A stretch of 64,000 bases of DNA from Mytilus edulis (Eukaryota; Mollusca; Bivalvia; Mytilida; Mytilidae). Under the pieces are notes generated by a model that ran no database searches, was not told the DNA's origin, and was given only the letters and a program-made list of their open reading frames with translations. Numbering within the stretch: the first letter of the stretch is position 1; every line of letters starts with the position of its first letter. The stretch lies in assembly GCF_963676685.1 (NCBI RefSeq), contig NC_092348.1, forward strand, positions 23,473,386-23,537,385, given 5' to 3'. A program made the translations under genes and the position numbers. Positions 20,872 to 32,400 of the stretch are shown piece after piece.

Positions 20872-23670
20872 TGTTGAGAACGCAGACCTCCGAAAAAATC
20901 TTCCAATATGTAATTTTGAACCTTTTTGTTGAGAATGTAGACCTCCGAGAAAACACCCCTGGTGTAATTTGAACCTTTTTGTTAAAAACGCAGACCTCCG
21001 AAGAAACACCCATTATGGAGTTTGGACCGTTTTGCTGAGAATGCAGACCTCCGAGAAAACACCCCTTATGTAATTCTAACCTTTTTGTTGAGAACGCTGA
21101 CCTCCGAGGAAACACTCCTTCTGTAATTTGAACCTTTTTGTTCGGAACGCAGACCTCCGAGGAAACACCCATCATGGAGTTTGGACCTTGTTGTTGAGAA
21201 TACAGACCTCCGAGAAAACATCCCTTATGTAATTTGAACCTTTTTGTTAAAAACGCGGACCTCCGAGAAAACACTCCTTCTGTAATTTGAACCTTTTTGT
21301 TGAGAACGCAGACCTCCGAGGAAACACCCATTTGGAGTTTGGACCTTTTTGTTGAGAATGCAAACCTCTGAGAAAACACCCCTTTTGTGGTTTTAACCTT
21401 TTTGTTGAGACGGCGGACCTCCGAGGAAACACTCCTTCTGTAATTTGAACCTTTTTGTTGAGAACGCAGACCTCCGAGGAAAAACCCATTGGGAGTTTGG
21501 ACCTTTTTGTTGAGAATGCAAACCTCTGAGAAAACACCCCTTTTGTGGTTTTAACCTTTTTGTTGAGACGGCGGACCTCCGAGGAAACACTCCTTCTATA
21601 ATTTGAAACCTTTTTGTTGAGAACGCAGACCTCCGAGGAAACACCCATCATAAAGTTTGGACCTTTTTGTCGAGAACGCGGACCTCCGAGAAAACATCTC
21701 TTATGTAACTTGAACCTTTTTGTTGAGAATGTGGACCTCCGAAGAAACACTCCTTATGCTATTTGAACCTTTTAGTTTGAGAACGCGGACCTCCGAGGAA
21801 ACACCTATCATGGAGTTTTGACCTTTTTGTTGAAAATGCGGACCTCCGAGAAAACAACCCTTCTGTAATTTGAACCTTTTAGCTGAGAACGTGAACCTCC
21901 GAGAAAACACCCCTTATGTAATTTGAACCTTTCAGTTTGAGAACGCGGACCTCCGGGGAAACTCCCCTTATGTAATTTAAACCTTTTAGTTTGAGAACGC
22001 GGACCTCCGAGGAAACACCCCTTATGTAATTTAAACCTTTTAGTTTGAGAACGCGGATCTCCGAGGAAACACCTATCATGGAGTTTTGACCTTTTTGTTG
22101 AAAATGCGGACCTCCGAGGAAACACCCCTTATGTAATTTAAACATTTTAGTTTGAGAACGCGGACCTCCGAGGAAACACCTATCATGGAGTTTTGACCTT
22201 TTTGTTGAAAATGCGGACCTCCGAGAAAACAACCCTTCTGTAATTTGAACCTTTTTGCTGAGAACGCGGACCTCCGAGAAAACACTCCTTATGTAATTTA
22301 AACTTTTTTGTTTTAGAACGCGGACCTCCGAGGAAACACCCATCATGGAGTTTGGACCTTTTTGTTGGAATGCAGACCTCCGAGAAAACACCTGTTCTGT
22401 AATTTGAACCTTTTTGTTGAGAATGTGGAGCTCCGAAGAAACACTCCTTATGTTATTTGAACCTTTTTGTTGAAAATGCAGACCTCCGAGAAAACAACCC
22501 TTCTGTAATTTGAACCTTTTAGCTGAGAACGTGAACCTCCGAGAAAACACCCCTTATGTAATTTGAACCTTTTAGTTTGAGAACGCGGACCTCCGGGGAA
22601 ACTCCCCTTATGTAATTTAAACCTTTTAGTTTGAGAACGCGGACCTCCGAGGAAACACCCCTTATGTAATTTAAACCTTTTAGTTTGAGAACGCGGACCT
22701 CCGAGGAAACACCCCTTATGTAATTTAAACCTCTTAGTTTGAAAATGCAGACCTCCGAGGAAACACCCCTAATGTAATTTAAACCTTTTAGTTTGAGAAC
22801 GTGGACCTCGATCCGAGGAAACACCCCTTATGTTATTTAAACCTTTTAGTTTGAGAACGCGGACCTCCGAGGAAACACCTATCATGGAGTTTTGACCTTT
22901 TTGTTGAAATGCGGACCTCCGAGAAAACAACCCTTCTGTAATTTGAACCTTTTTGCTGAGAACGCGGACCTCCGAGAAAACATTCCTTATGTAATTTAAA
23001 ACTTTTAGTTTGAGAACGCGGACCTCCGAGGAAACACCCATCATGCAGTTTGGCCCTTATTTTTGGGATGCGGACCTCCGAGGATACACTTGTTCTGTAA
23101 TTTGAACCTTTTTGTTAAGAATGTGGAGCTCCGAAGAAACACTTCTTATGTTATTTGAACCTTTTAGTTTTAGAACGCGGACCTCCGAGGAAACACCCAT
23201 CATGGAGTATTGACCTTTTTGTTGAGAATGCAGACCTCCGAGAAAACACTCCTTCTGTAATTTGAACCTTTTTGCTGAGAACGCGGACCTCCTAGAAAAC
23301 ACCCCTTATGTAATTTGAACCTTTTTGTTAAGAACGCCAACCTCCGAAGAACCACTCCTTATGTAATTTGAACCTTTTAGTTTGAGAACGCGGACCTCCA
23401 AGGAAACACCCATTATGGAGTTTGAACTTTTTTGTTGAGAATGCGGACCTCCGAGAAAACACCCGTTCTTTAATTTGAACCTTTTGCTGAGAACGCAGAC
23501 CTCCGAGAAAACACCCCGTATGTAATTTGAACCTTTATGTTAAGAACGCGGACCTCCGAGGAAAGACTCATTTTGGAGTTTGGACCTTTTTATTGAGAAT
23601 TCAGACCTCCGAGAAAACACCCCTTATGTAATTTTAAACTTTTTTGTAATGCAGACATCTGAGAAAACAC
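20872..23670. repeat. Satellite array of 53/54-bp units, about 52 copies
   Basis: The unit core is GACCTCCGAGGAAACACC, followed by either CATCATGGAGTTTGGACC or CTTATGTAATTTGAACC and TTTTTGTTGAGAACGC. Blocks recur at larger scale, for example 21890-22060 against 22515-22680. Minus-strand frames stay open for long stretches in several registers only because the unit lacks stops. Confidence 0.93.
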
Positions 23671-24060
23671 CCACATACATTTTTTTCACTGACATAAAAG
23701 ACAAATAGCATTCATGGTGTTATATCTTCGCTTTGGCACGCGAAAATGACTGCACACCTGAGGACAACAGAACAAGGTGTGGCTAAAGATTCAGTCAGAT
23801 CAGAGAAACTAAGGACGTTTACAACAACTCCTTTTCCCCGCGCTCTGCAACTCTGCAAGAGACAATTATTTGGTTAATATTTATTTTTATTCAATGAAGA
23901 AGCCTCTTGTTTTACATAGCGAAATTGATAAATCACTCAAGTATGAGGTTAACTCCTTACAGTCACGAAGAATAAGCGGAGGAACCGATCGTGCAAGGGC
24001 TGTATTGCCAGTCAATGTCTTTAAAAACTTTCATATATATAAGGAGAAATAGAAGATTGC

Positions 24061-24310
24061 AAATGTGACAACTATCAACAAAAGTTCTAATGAAGTGAAT
24101 ATGTACAAGCAATTATAGGCAACTGCACGGCCTTAAACAATGAGAAAACCCAACACCGTATACTAGTATTCGGCTATAAAAAGGGCATAATTTATAACAA
24201 AACTATTTACGAAAAATAAATATGACAAACATGAACCAGAGACATATGTGTATATATGTCTCTGCATGAACCAACGACAACAACTGAACTGCAGGCAACA
24301 TAAGAACAGA
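24061..24310 (+). repeat. Dispersed repeat related to the GATGTGGTATGA family
   Basis: Contains CAACTATCAACAAAAG, CTGCACGGCCTTAAACAATG, CGGCTATAAAAAGGGC and ACGACAACAACTGAACTGCA, a variant of the family body. A small hairpin, AGAGACATATGTG...ATATGTCTCT, sits at 24238-24263. Confidence 0.5.
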
Positions 24311-24559
24311 CTATAGATTAAAATACATTATTTTAGATCCGTTCGTGTTCAGCTGCATCTTTAATGGGAAACAACGCTATTTCCTTTTAGTGTTTTTCAT
24401 AATTTCCCGTTTTTTGTAAATGAGATCAAATAACATTATATTGTTTATTATCTTTCATAATCAGTTTTCAGCAGCTGGTTTGTGCGATACAAGCAAGGGA
24501 AGGTCAAATTTGACTGAATTATACTGTTCAGGTGAAAGGATTGAGACATCAGGGGACGG

Positions 24560-24907
24560 TTTTAGTTTTAAATATTTATTTATAGTGGATTTTGGAAATA
24601 AGTTTTCCAACTTATACTAATCCCTTTCCACTTTCCGAGTGCTGCTTAGTAGCGGCATTAACCTGCTCTTTTTCGAAATCTACAAGGGTGTCTTTAACGT
24701 GCAAGAGATATGGCTCTCTCTTAACACGGGTCAGCCATGATTTATCGTCCCCTTCCGACGGACTATCATCGTTTCCTCAAGACCATACTCGCAAATAGTG
24801 TCAAGGGAGAGCCAAAAATTCAGTCCCTGAAATTTCATCCCATACTGGAATCGAACCAGGAACTTTTGTGTTAGTAGTCCGATGAACTAACCACTAAACC
24901 ACGGCTC
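24560..24907 (-). mobile_element. tRNA-derived SINE with 11-bp target duplication
   Basis: Read on the minus strand it starts GAGAGCCGTGGTTTAGTGG (A box) and continues to TGGTTCGATTCC (B box), followed by a non-tRNA body (AAGAGAGAGCCATATCTC) and an A-rich tail. TCAGGGGACGG flanks it at 24549-24559 and 24908-24918. The head looks like a tRNA but lies in a SINE, so it is not a tRNA gene. Confidence 0.85.
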
Positions 24908-25084
24908 TCAGGGGACGGCGCTTTAAGATTCATTGTTTAATCCATCATAGCAAACATTCAAGTATAAATATAAAATCAAGGATTTGTATAGTACAAATGA
25001 TTTTTTTAATCCTTGATAAAATGAAGAGGGCCATTTGAATGGTCGTTAAGCTAGAGGAGGCACCAGAGGACTTGCCATGTTTTA

Positions 25085-25200
25085 TTCAAGTTGTTATTTA
25101 AATGTTTTTATAAATTCAATGAAAAGCTCACTAAATCTTTTGTTTAATTTGTTTGTCAAATATGCGGTATCCAAATAAAGTTTTGCTTATTTACTTATCC
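25085..25200 (+). mobile_element. LINE 3' end fragment
   Basis: GAAAAGCTCACTAAATC, TTGTTTGTCAAATATGC and ATCCAAATAAAGTTTTGCTT match the last 100 bp of the LINE at 25842-27836. It is an extremely truncated copy. Confidence 0.7.
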
Positions 25201-25841
25201 ACGAGTATTATTCTCCAGGTTTTTAAACCCGCCTAGTATACCCAGGTAAAGTTGATAATCTCAACGAGATTGATTTTGTCGCTTGAGCCGGTACGGCGAA
25301 CGTGAGTAAAGCAATAGAGTTGAGAAGACCAATGCTAATCTGTTTATCGCTATTTCACCTATAACGACGTTTTTAATTTCATGTCAATTTCATTAGCAAC
25401 GCCACGTGCTCCCTAAGTTTCTAGCGATAATTTTCATATCACTCGACCCAGCTGAGAAAGGAAGTTATCAGTCAGCGGCAAAATCAAAGGAAAATTTCGA
25501 AAAAATAGCGACAATAGCTATTTAAAGCTTGAGATTCGATAACTAAACATTATATCTAATAAATGTAAATGTTGGCCTCACTAGTAAATGAGACTACTTT
25601 ATTTAAAACACAATGTTGTAGTAGTCACAGCTAGTATCATGGCAAGGATGTGTGTAGTGAGACCTATACAAGTTAACTATTTGCAAGTAAGCTATATTTC
25701 TAAAAGTAGAATACATACATTAATTGACAGAGTCGGATTATTGACCTCTCCCCCTTTCCAGCATTTAAGTTATGCATTACCTTATGTTTTATTAAACTGT
25801 CAGGTTGCATTCCCCCCCCCGCATTATTTAATTTTTTTTTA

Positions 25842-27005
25842 GCTTTAGACAAAAACTTATATATAGCTGCAGTTCTTATGGATTTATCAAAAGCTTTTGA
25901 CTGCTTACCTCATGAAATTTTACTAGATAAATTACTAGCATATGGTGTTTCCCCACATTCAGTATCTTTATTAAAATCATATCTTTCTGATAGAAAACAG
26001 CAAATTAAAGTAAACGGTGTTCTGAGTAGCTGGGCTGACATCCAAAAAGGGGTACCCCAAGGTTCTATATTGGGGCCCCTTTTATTTAATATCTTCATAA
26101 ATGATATTTTTTATTTTGTTAAACATGGTACATTATATAATTATGCGGACGACAATACTCTGTCTTTTAGTAGTCCGGATTATGACCATCTCATATCAAC
26201 ATTAGAATCTGAGTCTCAAGTGCTTATTGATTGGTTTAAAGAAAATAAGATGCAGGCAAATCCTGATAAATTCCAAGTTATTGCTGTAGGGAAAAGAACC
26301 TTTGCAAAAAATCCATCTATACAAATTCAGCAAAATATTTTATCATGTGAAGAAACAGTAAAGTTACTTGGAATTGATATTGACAGAGACGTATTATATG
26401 TCTCTGATATTGATTATCAACTAAAATTTGATGCACATATAAGTAACTTGTGTAGAAAGGCATCACAACAGCTGAATGTTCTCAAGAGAATTGGATCATT
26501 TTTAAACAGATTAATCAAACTTACAATTTTTCATACTTTTATTTTGAGTAATTTTAATTTTTGCCCTTTGGCTTGGCATTTTTGTACAGAGAAAAATTCT
26601 AAAAAACTTGAAAAAATACAAGAGAGAGCATTACGATTTGTATACGACGACTATTTATCATCCTCTGAAACTCTTCTTGAGAACGCAAAGGTTCCAACCC
26701 TACAAGTAAGACGCATCAGGACAATGGCACTTGAGACTTATAAAATTTTAAATGATTTGGCTCCTGTATGTTTACAAAATTTAATAAAAATTAAACACAC
26801 TAAATATTCTTTTAGATACAGCAATATTTTGGATGTATCACAGGTAAGAACTACCTCATATGGAAAAAAATCTTTTAGTTTTGCTGCTGCTACTTTATGG
26901 AATAGCTTACCTGACCACTTCAGGACTGTTAACAGCTTCTCACATTTTAAGAGTCTTGTACAGTCCTGGAGTGGAACAGAATGTTTTTGCTCTGCCTGTA
27001 GATAA
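25842..27005 (+). CDS. Reverse transcriptase of a 5'-truncated non-LTR retrotransposon
   Basis: The open frame (ATG at 25878, but coding similarity starts earlier at ALDKNLYIAAVL) encodes the RT palm: motif A DLSKAFD, motif B QGSILGPLLF, and the catalytic YADD box at residues 89-92 counted from that ATG. A C-terminal segment with ATLWNSLPDHFR is typical of CR1/Jockey-like LINEs. Endonuclease and RT fingers are missing because the element is truncated at about 25842 after a T-rich stretch. The frame is intact for 375 codons, so the insertion is fairly young. Confidence 0.92.
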   Translation, partial: ALDKNLYIAAVLMDLSKAFDCLPHEILLDKLLAYGVSPHSVSLLKSYLSDRKQQIKVNGVLSSWADIQKGVPQGSILGPLLFNIFINDIFYFVKHGTLYNYADDNTLSFSSPDYDHLISTLESESQVLIDWFKENKMQANPDKFQVIAVGKRTFAKNPSIQIQQNILSCEETVKLLGIDIDRDVLYVSDIDYQLKFDAHISNLCRKASQQLNVLKRIGSFLNRLIKLTIFHTFILSNFNFCPLAWHFCTEKNSKKLEKIQERALRFVYDDYLSSSETLLENAKVPTLQVRRIRTMALETYKILNDLAPVCLQNLIKIKHTKYSFRYSNILDVSQVRTTSYGKKSFSFAAATLWNSLPDHFRTVNSFSHFKSLVQSWSGTECFCSACR

Positions 27006-27183
27006 CTTTGTGTTACAATATTTATGCTTTTTATGTTGCATTAACAGCCTGCGTTGCAACTGAAATTTTGTTTTACCTTTTAAAATTTGAAAGATTTGAA
27101 ATTTTTTACTTTATAATTCATAAATTATTTAAAAATAAATTTTTAAACAGAAAATTTTTAAAATTTTTAGTGCTTCATTTAAG

Positions 27184-27545
27184 AATTGAATGCTTCTTTT
27201 TGTAACTTCATTGGGGTGTAAAAGCGTTGACCGAAGTACATTTTGTATGAAGCGCGGAAGCGCATCATACTAAAAATGTGCGCACGGTCAACGCTTTTAC
27301 AACCCTATGAAGTTACAAAAAGAAGCATTCAATACTTATAATTACATTTTTTTTAGCAATGATCATGAAAATACGAATTTTATTATTGTTTTATTTAATT
27401 CACCTGTGCACTTTATTGTGGGACCACGTGTTATCATGAATGAAAAGTTTTATCGATTGAGCATTGCAATTGCTTACGGAATAACATGTGATGTGCAGTT
27501 AGCCAATCAGAATAAGGTATCATAATGAAACATACATCTAATGTA
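27184..27545. mobile_element. Foldback repeat, copy 2
   Basis: Long inverted arms run from ATTGAATGCTTCTTTTTG (27184) to CAAAAAGAAGCATTCAAT (about 27333), with GCGTTGACCG/CGGTCAACGC inside. A conserved 200-bp flank (ACTTTATTGTGGGACCACGT, AGTTAGCCAATCAGAATAA) follows. It lacks coding capacity. Confidence 0.8.
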
Positions 27546-27615
27546 ATTATGTATATATGTTTTGGTATTTTGCAAGATACATGTATTATCAAGTTGGTAT
27601 TATCTATTTGCTTAG

Positions 27616-27702
27616 AGTTAATTTTTGGTGCTGCTTCTTATTATTTATTGCATGCTGGAGTTAATTTTTGGTGCTGCTTCTTATTATTTATTGCATGCTG
27701 CA
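27616..27702 (+). repeat. Tandem duplication in the LINE 3' UTR
   Basis: GAGTTAATTTTTGGTGCTGC...TTATTGCATGCTG occurs twice in a row, about 43 bp per unit, with no mismatch seen. Confidence 0.85.
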
Positions 27703-28290
27703 TGCCTTGTTTTAATTGTTATTGCATATGGTTTTTATATTCGGTGAAAAGCTCATTAGAGCTTATGTTTGTATTGTTTGTCAATATGCCGAATCCAAAT
27801 AAAGTTTTACTTACTTACTTACTTACTTTTAAGTGAACTGGTTAAAGCCCGAGATTATACGAAGGTAAATGACTGGTTCTTTGTAAAGGACCTACACTGT
27901 AAACTGCTTAGTTTGAAACCAGTTGTTTTCCTGTTCGGAAGTGTGGGTTGAAGTCTGATACGTTGTGCCTGCAAGAATCGGGAGTTTTTCACCTATAAAA
28001 TAAAGGTAAGCCAAAAGTAGATGTATTTTAGTATTGCATAGGTTTATCTCGATGCGGTGAAGTGATTTTCATCGCATGACACAAATTATAAGAAGCCGGA
28101 AACAACTGGCAAATGTAAGCCGGCCGGCTGCATACTGTTATTTTCAATTTCGCCAGGATTAATGAAAGACCATTTGTCATCGCTATTTCATAGTGTAAAT
28201 CGAGGCATTTCACTTTGATTCAAGTTGTTTTTACGCTGTAATTTTCGAATTTTAATTTAATTGCTGGCAATACATTGTTTTACGTGCTAA

Positions 28291-28378
28291 TGAGATGCGC
28301 ATAAACTATCCTTGAAGGTTCAAGGCCAGGTTGTTTACATGATATGATTTGTGCGTCTTGTTATTGCTGATACAGGTG
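28291..28378 (+). promoter_or_regulatory. Gene 2 upstream element and possible noncoding first exon
   Basis: GATGCGCATAAA is followed by AGGTTCAAGGCCAGG, which reads as a DR1-like or TCAAGGCCA nuclear-receptor site, and by GCTGATACAG|GTGTTT, a possible splice donor. The same order of elements recurs at 57232-57324, which argues for function or for a shared duplication. Confidence 0.35.
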
Positions 28379-28919
28379 TTTAGAAATAATTAAAAATGAC
28401 GTAAATATATCTATTAATATTTTACTTATCTGTCTGCAAACGTGCAATTTTTGCATAAACATTGCACACAGTAGAAAAAATATGTGCATTGCCAATTGTT
28501 ATTGTATTTATTGAACACTAATTAATAAATATACCCATACTCTTAGAATTTGTTATTGTGTGAAGATCTGGAACTAAACTACTATCAGCTAAAGGTAAAA
28601 ACTGTATAAGACGATTAATAAGGCATAATTATAGAGATAAGTTATAATTGTCAAGTGAACAGGTGTGGGACAAGATTTTAACTTTAAATTTAGTATCCCA
28701 TATTTTTTCAGAAGAAGTTTGTATTACCTCTTGATGTCTGTTATTTAGTGTTGTTAGATTGTTGTCTCATTCATTTGTTTATACCCCACATTTCTTTCAA
28801 TTGTAATCAACCTTTTTTCCATATTAGATAAAGGAATACATCCATGACATCCATTTTAATGTACTTTTTTTTTTCATATTGAACATGTTGAAAAAATGTA
28901 ACTTAAAATAGGAAAAATG

Positions 28920-29283
28920 TTCATTGTTGTGACTTTTAGAGAATATATTTAAAAATGTAAATTTCAGAGTTGTATTAGAAAATGTTTTGTGACATTCAGA
29001 TGGAATTGTATTGGAAAAAATGACTTTCAGAAGGAATTATTTTAAAATGTTGTGACTAACAGATAGAATCTGTTTTGAAAAAAGTTATGATTTTCAGATA
29101 CAATCATATTGAAAAGTTGTGATTTTCAGATACAATCATATTGAAAAGTTAAGTGATTTTCAGGTAGCATCTTATCGGGGAAAAAAGTGGTGACTTCTGG
29201 TAGAATCATATAGAAAAATAATGTGATTTTAAGATAAAATAATTCAAACAATTTGTGACTTTCAGGAAGAATAATATTGAAAA
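28920..29283 (+). repeat. Degenerate tandem repeat before the gene 2 start codon
   Basis: About ten diverged units of roughly 32-36 bp read GTGATTTTCAGATACAATCATATTGAAAA. Most carry an acceptor-like TTTCAG, and the last unit (GTGACTTTCAGGAAGAATAATATTGAAAA) leads directly into ATG 29284. Confidence 0.75.
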
Positions 29284-29448
29284 ATGAGTGATAATAAAGC
29301 TGGGGAGAACACTAGTGTGTTTAGCCCTGAGAAAACCCAGTATTATGAGGTCCATAATATAGTGGTCCCACATATTGGACCAGTGCCTATTGCCAAGGGA
29401 GACTTTCACAAACTTCCTAAAAAAGTACAGAAGTTCATTGCCAAATGG
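29284..29448 (+). CDS. PCK: PEPCK gene 2, exon 1 (residues 1-55)
   Basis: The exon opens at ATG 29284 (MSDNKAGEN...) and ends in phase 0 at TGG|GTGAGT. The N-terminal half is not conserved; VQKFIAKW leads into the family-wide start of the PEPCK fold. The 5' part of the exon lies in the last unit of a degenerate tandem repeat. Confidence 0.88.
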
Positions 29449-32400
29449 GTGAGTTGATATGTAGTGGGGAAAAATGATGTTCTTTGAGATTTCTTTACAA
29501 TAGATAATATTCATTGATGAATATGATGCATACAAATGCCATTTGTTAACCATTAAGTTGAAATAATAAAAAAAACCCACCTAATATGTCTGTAGGGTGA
29601 AGGTATAAGGATCAAATATTACATGTGCTACTATTAAACAATATTCCAGACCTCATCTCTACTTTACCTAATATATTGTTGAAGCGGAAATACTTTTTAG
29701 ATCCTATACATGTCTATTTCAAGCAATTTATTCAAATAATTCAATTAGAGAATGTATAGTTTATTTAAGTCATAAGTAGCAGAAAAGTGCCTGGTGAATG
29801 AATTTATCTGTTCTACCTACAATTATATGGGAAAAGAAAGATAACTCAGATATAAAATATTGCATATTGTGTTGCATTGCTGAATAGAATACAAAAGCAG
29901 TCTTTAACCTTCAGTGAACACAAGTGCTTTTGATAAATAAATGATATCAAAAGAAATAAATGACTTTTTCTGTCTTTCATATACCTTGGACAATCTATTC
30001 ATAGGTTGACATTTGTGCACCAAGAGCTTTATACATCTGTGACGGTTCTAAAGAGGAATCTGATGAGATCATACACAAATTGGTAGAAAGAGGTGTTCTT
30101 ACAGAACTTAAAAAATATGAAAACTGGTAAGTTTATTATCGTTCAATTTTAGACCTAAGAGTAATGATATGATGGATATATACCCTGGGGGCCATTCATA
30201 TTTTAAGAGTTGCCACTGCCCTTTTTGGGTTGACTTTATCTGTAAATCTACATTTGTGACAGTCAATTAATCAATAGATGGTGACTACACTGTTATGACT
30301 GCACTCTTCAAATATTACACTTTGATTCAATATTACAACAGTTCAAATAATCATCAGACCTCTAAAGAGCAACATAGTCTTCAACAATAGACCAATATCT
30401 ACTGTATAATTCAGAAATTATTGCGTGCGTTTATTATTGCGATTTTTCAAAAATGGACAGGAATGCGAGTTCAATTATTACGATTTAAGAAAAATTTACA
30501 TACAGATCTATAGTTAAGTTATCAAAATGTGAAATCTTATTATTGCGATACTCACCGAGTCGCATAATTCGCATTAATAAAAACCTCCCAATAATTTCTG
30601 AATTTACAGTATACAATTTGTCAAGCTCTAAATCATCCCTGGCCAAAAAAAGTTGGGAATAAATTAAAAGATATTAACTAGTACATCATAGAAGTTAAAG
30701 ATTCATTTGACACAAGGAGTAGAAACATAATCTAGTTAACACTCCTATTTAGCTCACCTGGCTCTATAACAGATATGCAGGCTCTATAAACAACAAAAAT
30801 GATCAATGCAAGCTATAATTTGTCATGTGAGCAATTCAAGCCTCTTGTAATAATTTGAAATGGCTTTTTGTAAGTTAATTCTGTCTGATTATAATAATAT
30901 TATGTTAAAATTGATTTTCTTCACAGTTTCTTGTGTAGAACTGACCCTGCAGATGTTGCTAGAGTTGAGGCCAAGACCTGGATATCAACAGAACACAAGT
31001 ATGATACAGTCCCTCATGTTAGGGAAGGTGTCAAAGGTATTTTGGGACAATGGATTGCACCACCAGACATGGAAAAAGAGATGAATGACAGATACCCTGG
31101 CTGTATGAAAGGTAAACATATACAGTATATAGATATAATAGATGTGGTATGAGTGCAAATGAGACAACTCTTCATCCAAGTGGACAGTTGTCTCAGTATA
31201 TACAGTATACCAACTATGTCATCGACAGTGTGATAATGTGTGAAATTGTTTATCAATTATTCATTTTACCTCACTTTGCTTATTTGGAATATGTCCTATT
31301 GGAGAACCCATCATCAAATTGATTTACAGCTGACAAGTTTCTAACTATGCATTTATTAATTTCAGGCAGGACCATGTTTGTGATTCCCTTCAGTATGGGA
31401 CCAGTTGGAGGGCCCATCAGTAAAATTGGGATACAGCTGACTGATTCTAACTATGTATTACTGTGTATGAATATTATGACTCGTGTAGCACCAAAAGTTT
31501 GGGAGACTTTGGGAGATGGTGAATTTGTCAAATGTATACACTCTGTTGGGTGTCCTAGACCTGTAGAACGTGAGTATTATGTCTCAATCTGCCTAAGAAT
31601 CAGGAAGTGGAGAAAATATTACAAACAAAAACCAACTCCAAGTTGACATTAATTTATGTTCAAAATGTCCTTTTACTGTTCTAGTAGTTCCAGATATAAT
31701 TTAGTTGAAATGCACTTGAAATTCACAATTAAGGGGAGATAACTCTGTGACTTGCTCTCATTCTTACCAAAATTTCTCCAGAGATTTCTTGAATTACCAG
31801 ACATGCAGAAATGAAAGACATACTATTTCTAAATCAGGATGAGGGTAACTTCAAAATAGGATGATTAGGTAGGTGGGATTTTTACGGCCATGTTTTGATT
31901 TTTTTTTAATTGCCTGATTCTTTCAAAGACTTGTCTGTAAGGAGGTGTTAACTATGCATTGAGAGGTTCCTTTATTTCAGTGTTTGTCTTAAAATTTTCT
32001 ACTCACTTTTTTATTACATGTAAATTTACAAGATTTACATTCATGTTATGTAAAGGATTTAAATAGTTGTATATAAAATATAAAATATATTTCAAATTGT
32101 GTGTAAAGGGGGAAGGTATGGTGCGGCTGGGGTCAAACCATTAAATCTCTTGTATCTATTACAGCTACAGAAGAACTTCCAGCGACTTTAAATGGGTCAT
32201 TTGCAAAGAACTCTCAAAGCATTTTGTCCACAAAAAAAATTAAAAAATCATTAAATGAGTCATTCTAGTTTATTAATCATTATGCTTGATCAAGCCTGCT
32301 ATACATATCATATCTTTGAAGTTAAAACCTATCTTATTAGGAGACATTCATTGTGTTCCGTTCTATCAATCAAAAGGATAAATATTGACTTTTATTTACA

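Larger units (their letters stand above)
25842..27836 (+). mobile_element. LINE, 5'-truncated, with nested foldback element
   Basis: The RT frame is followed by a 3' UTR ending in AATCCAAATAAAGTTTTACTT and an (ACTT)n tail at 27805-27830. A foldback repeat (about 27180-27545) is inserted in the UTR. A second, UTR-only copy of the same 3' end lies at 25085-25200. Confidence 0.85.

Noticed and set aside
20750-21379. 209-codon minus-strand frame and its overlapping neighbours up to 23302
   Set aside because: 53/54-bp satellite; frames change register from unit to unit and overlap one another.
20750-23670. CRISPR-like array
   Set aside because: Units are contiguous repeats without unique spacers, and the genome is animal.
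24836-24911. tRNA gene on the minus strand
   Set aside because: A and B boxes are present, but the sequence is the head of a SINE flanked by an 11-bp target duplication and does not look like an intact tRNA.
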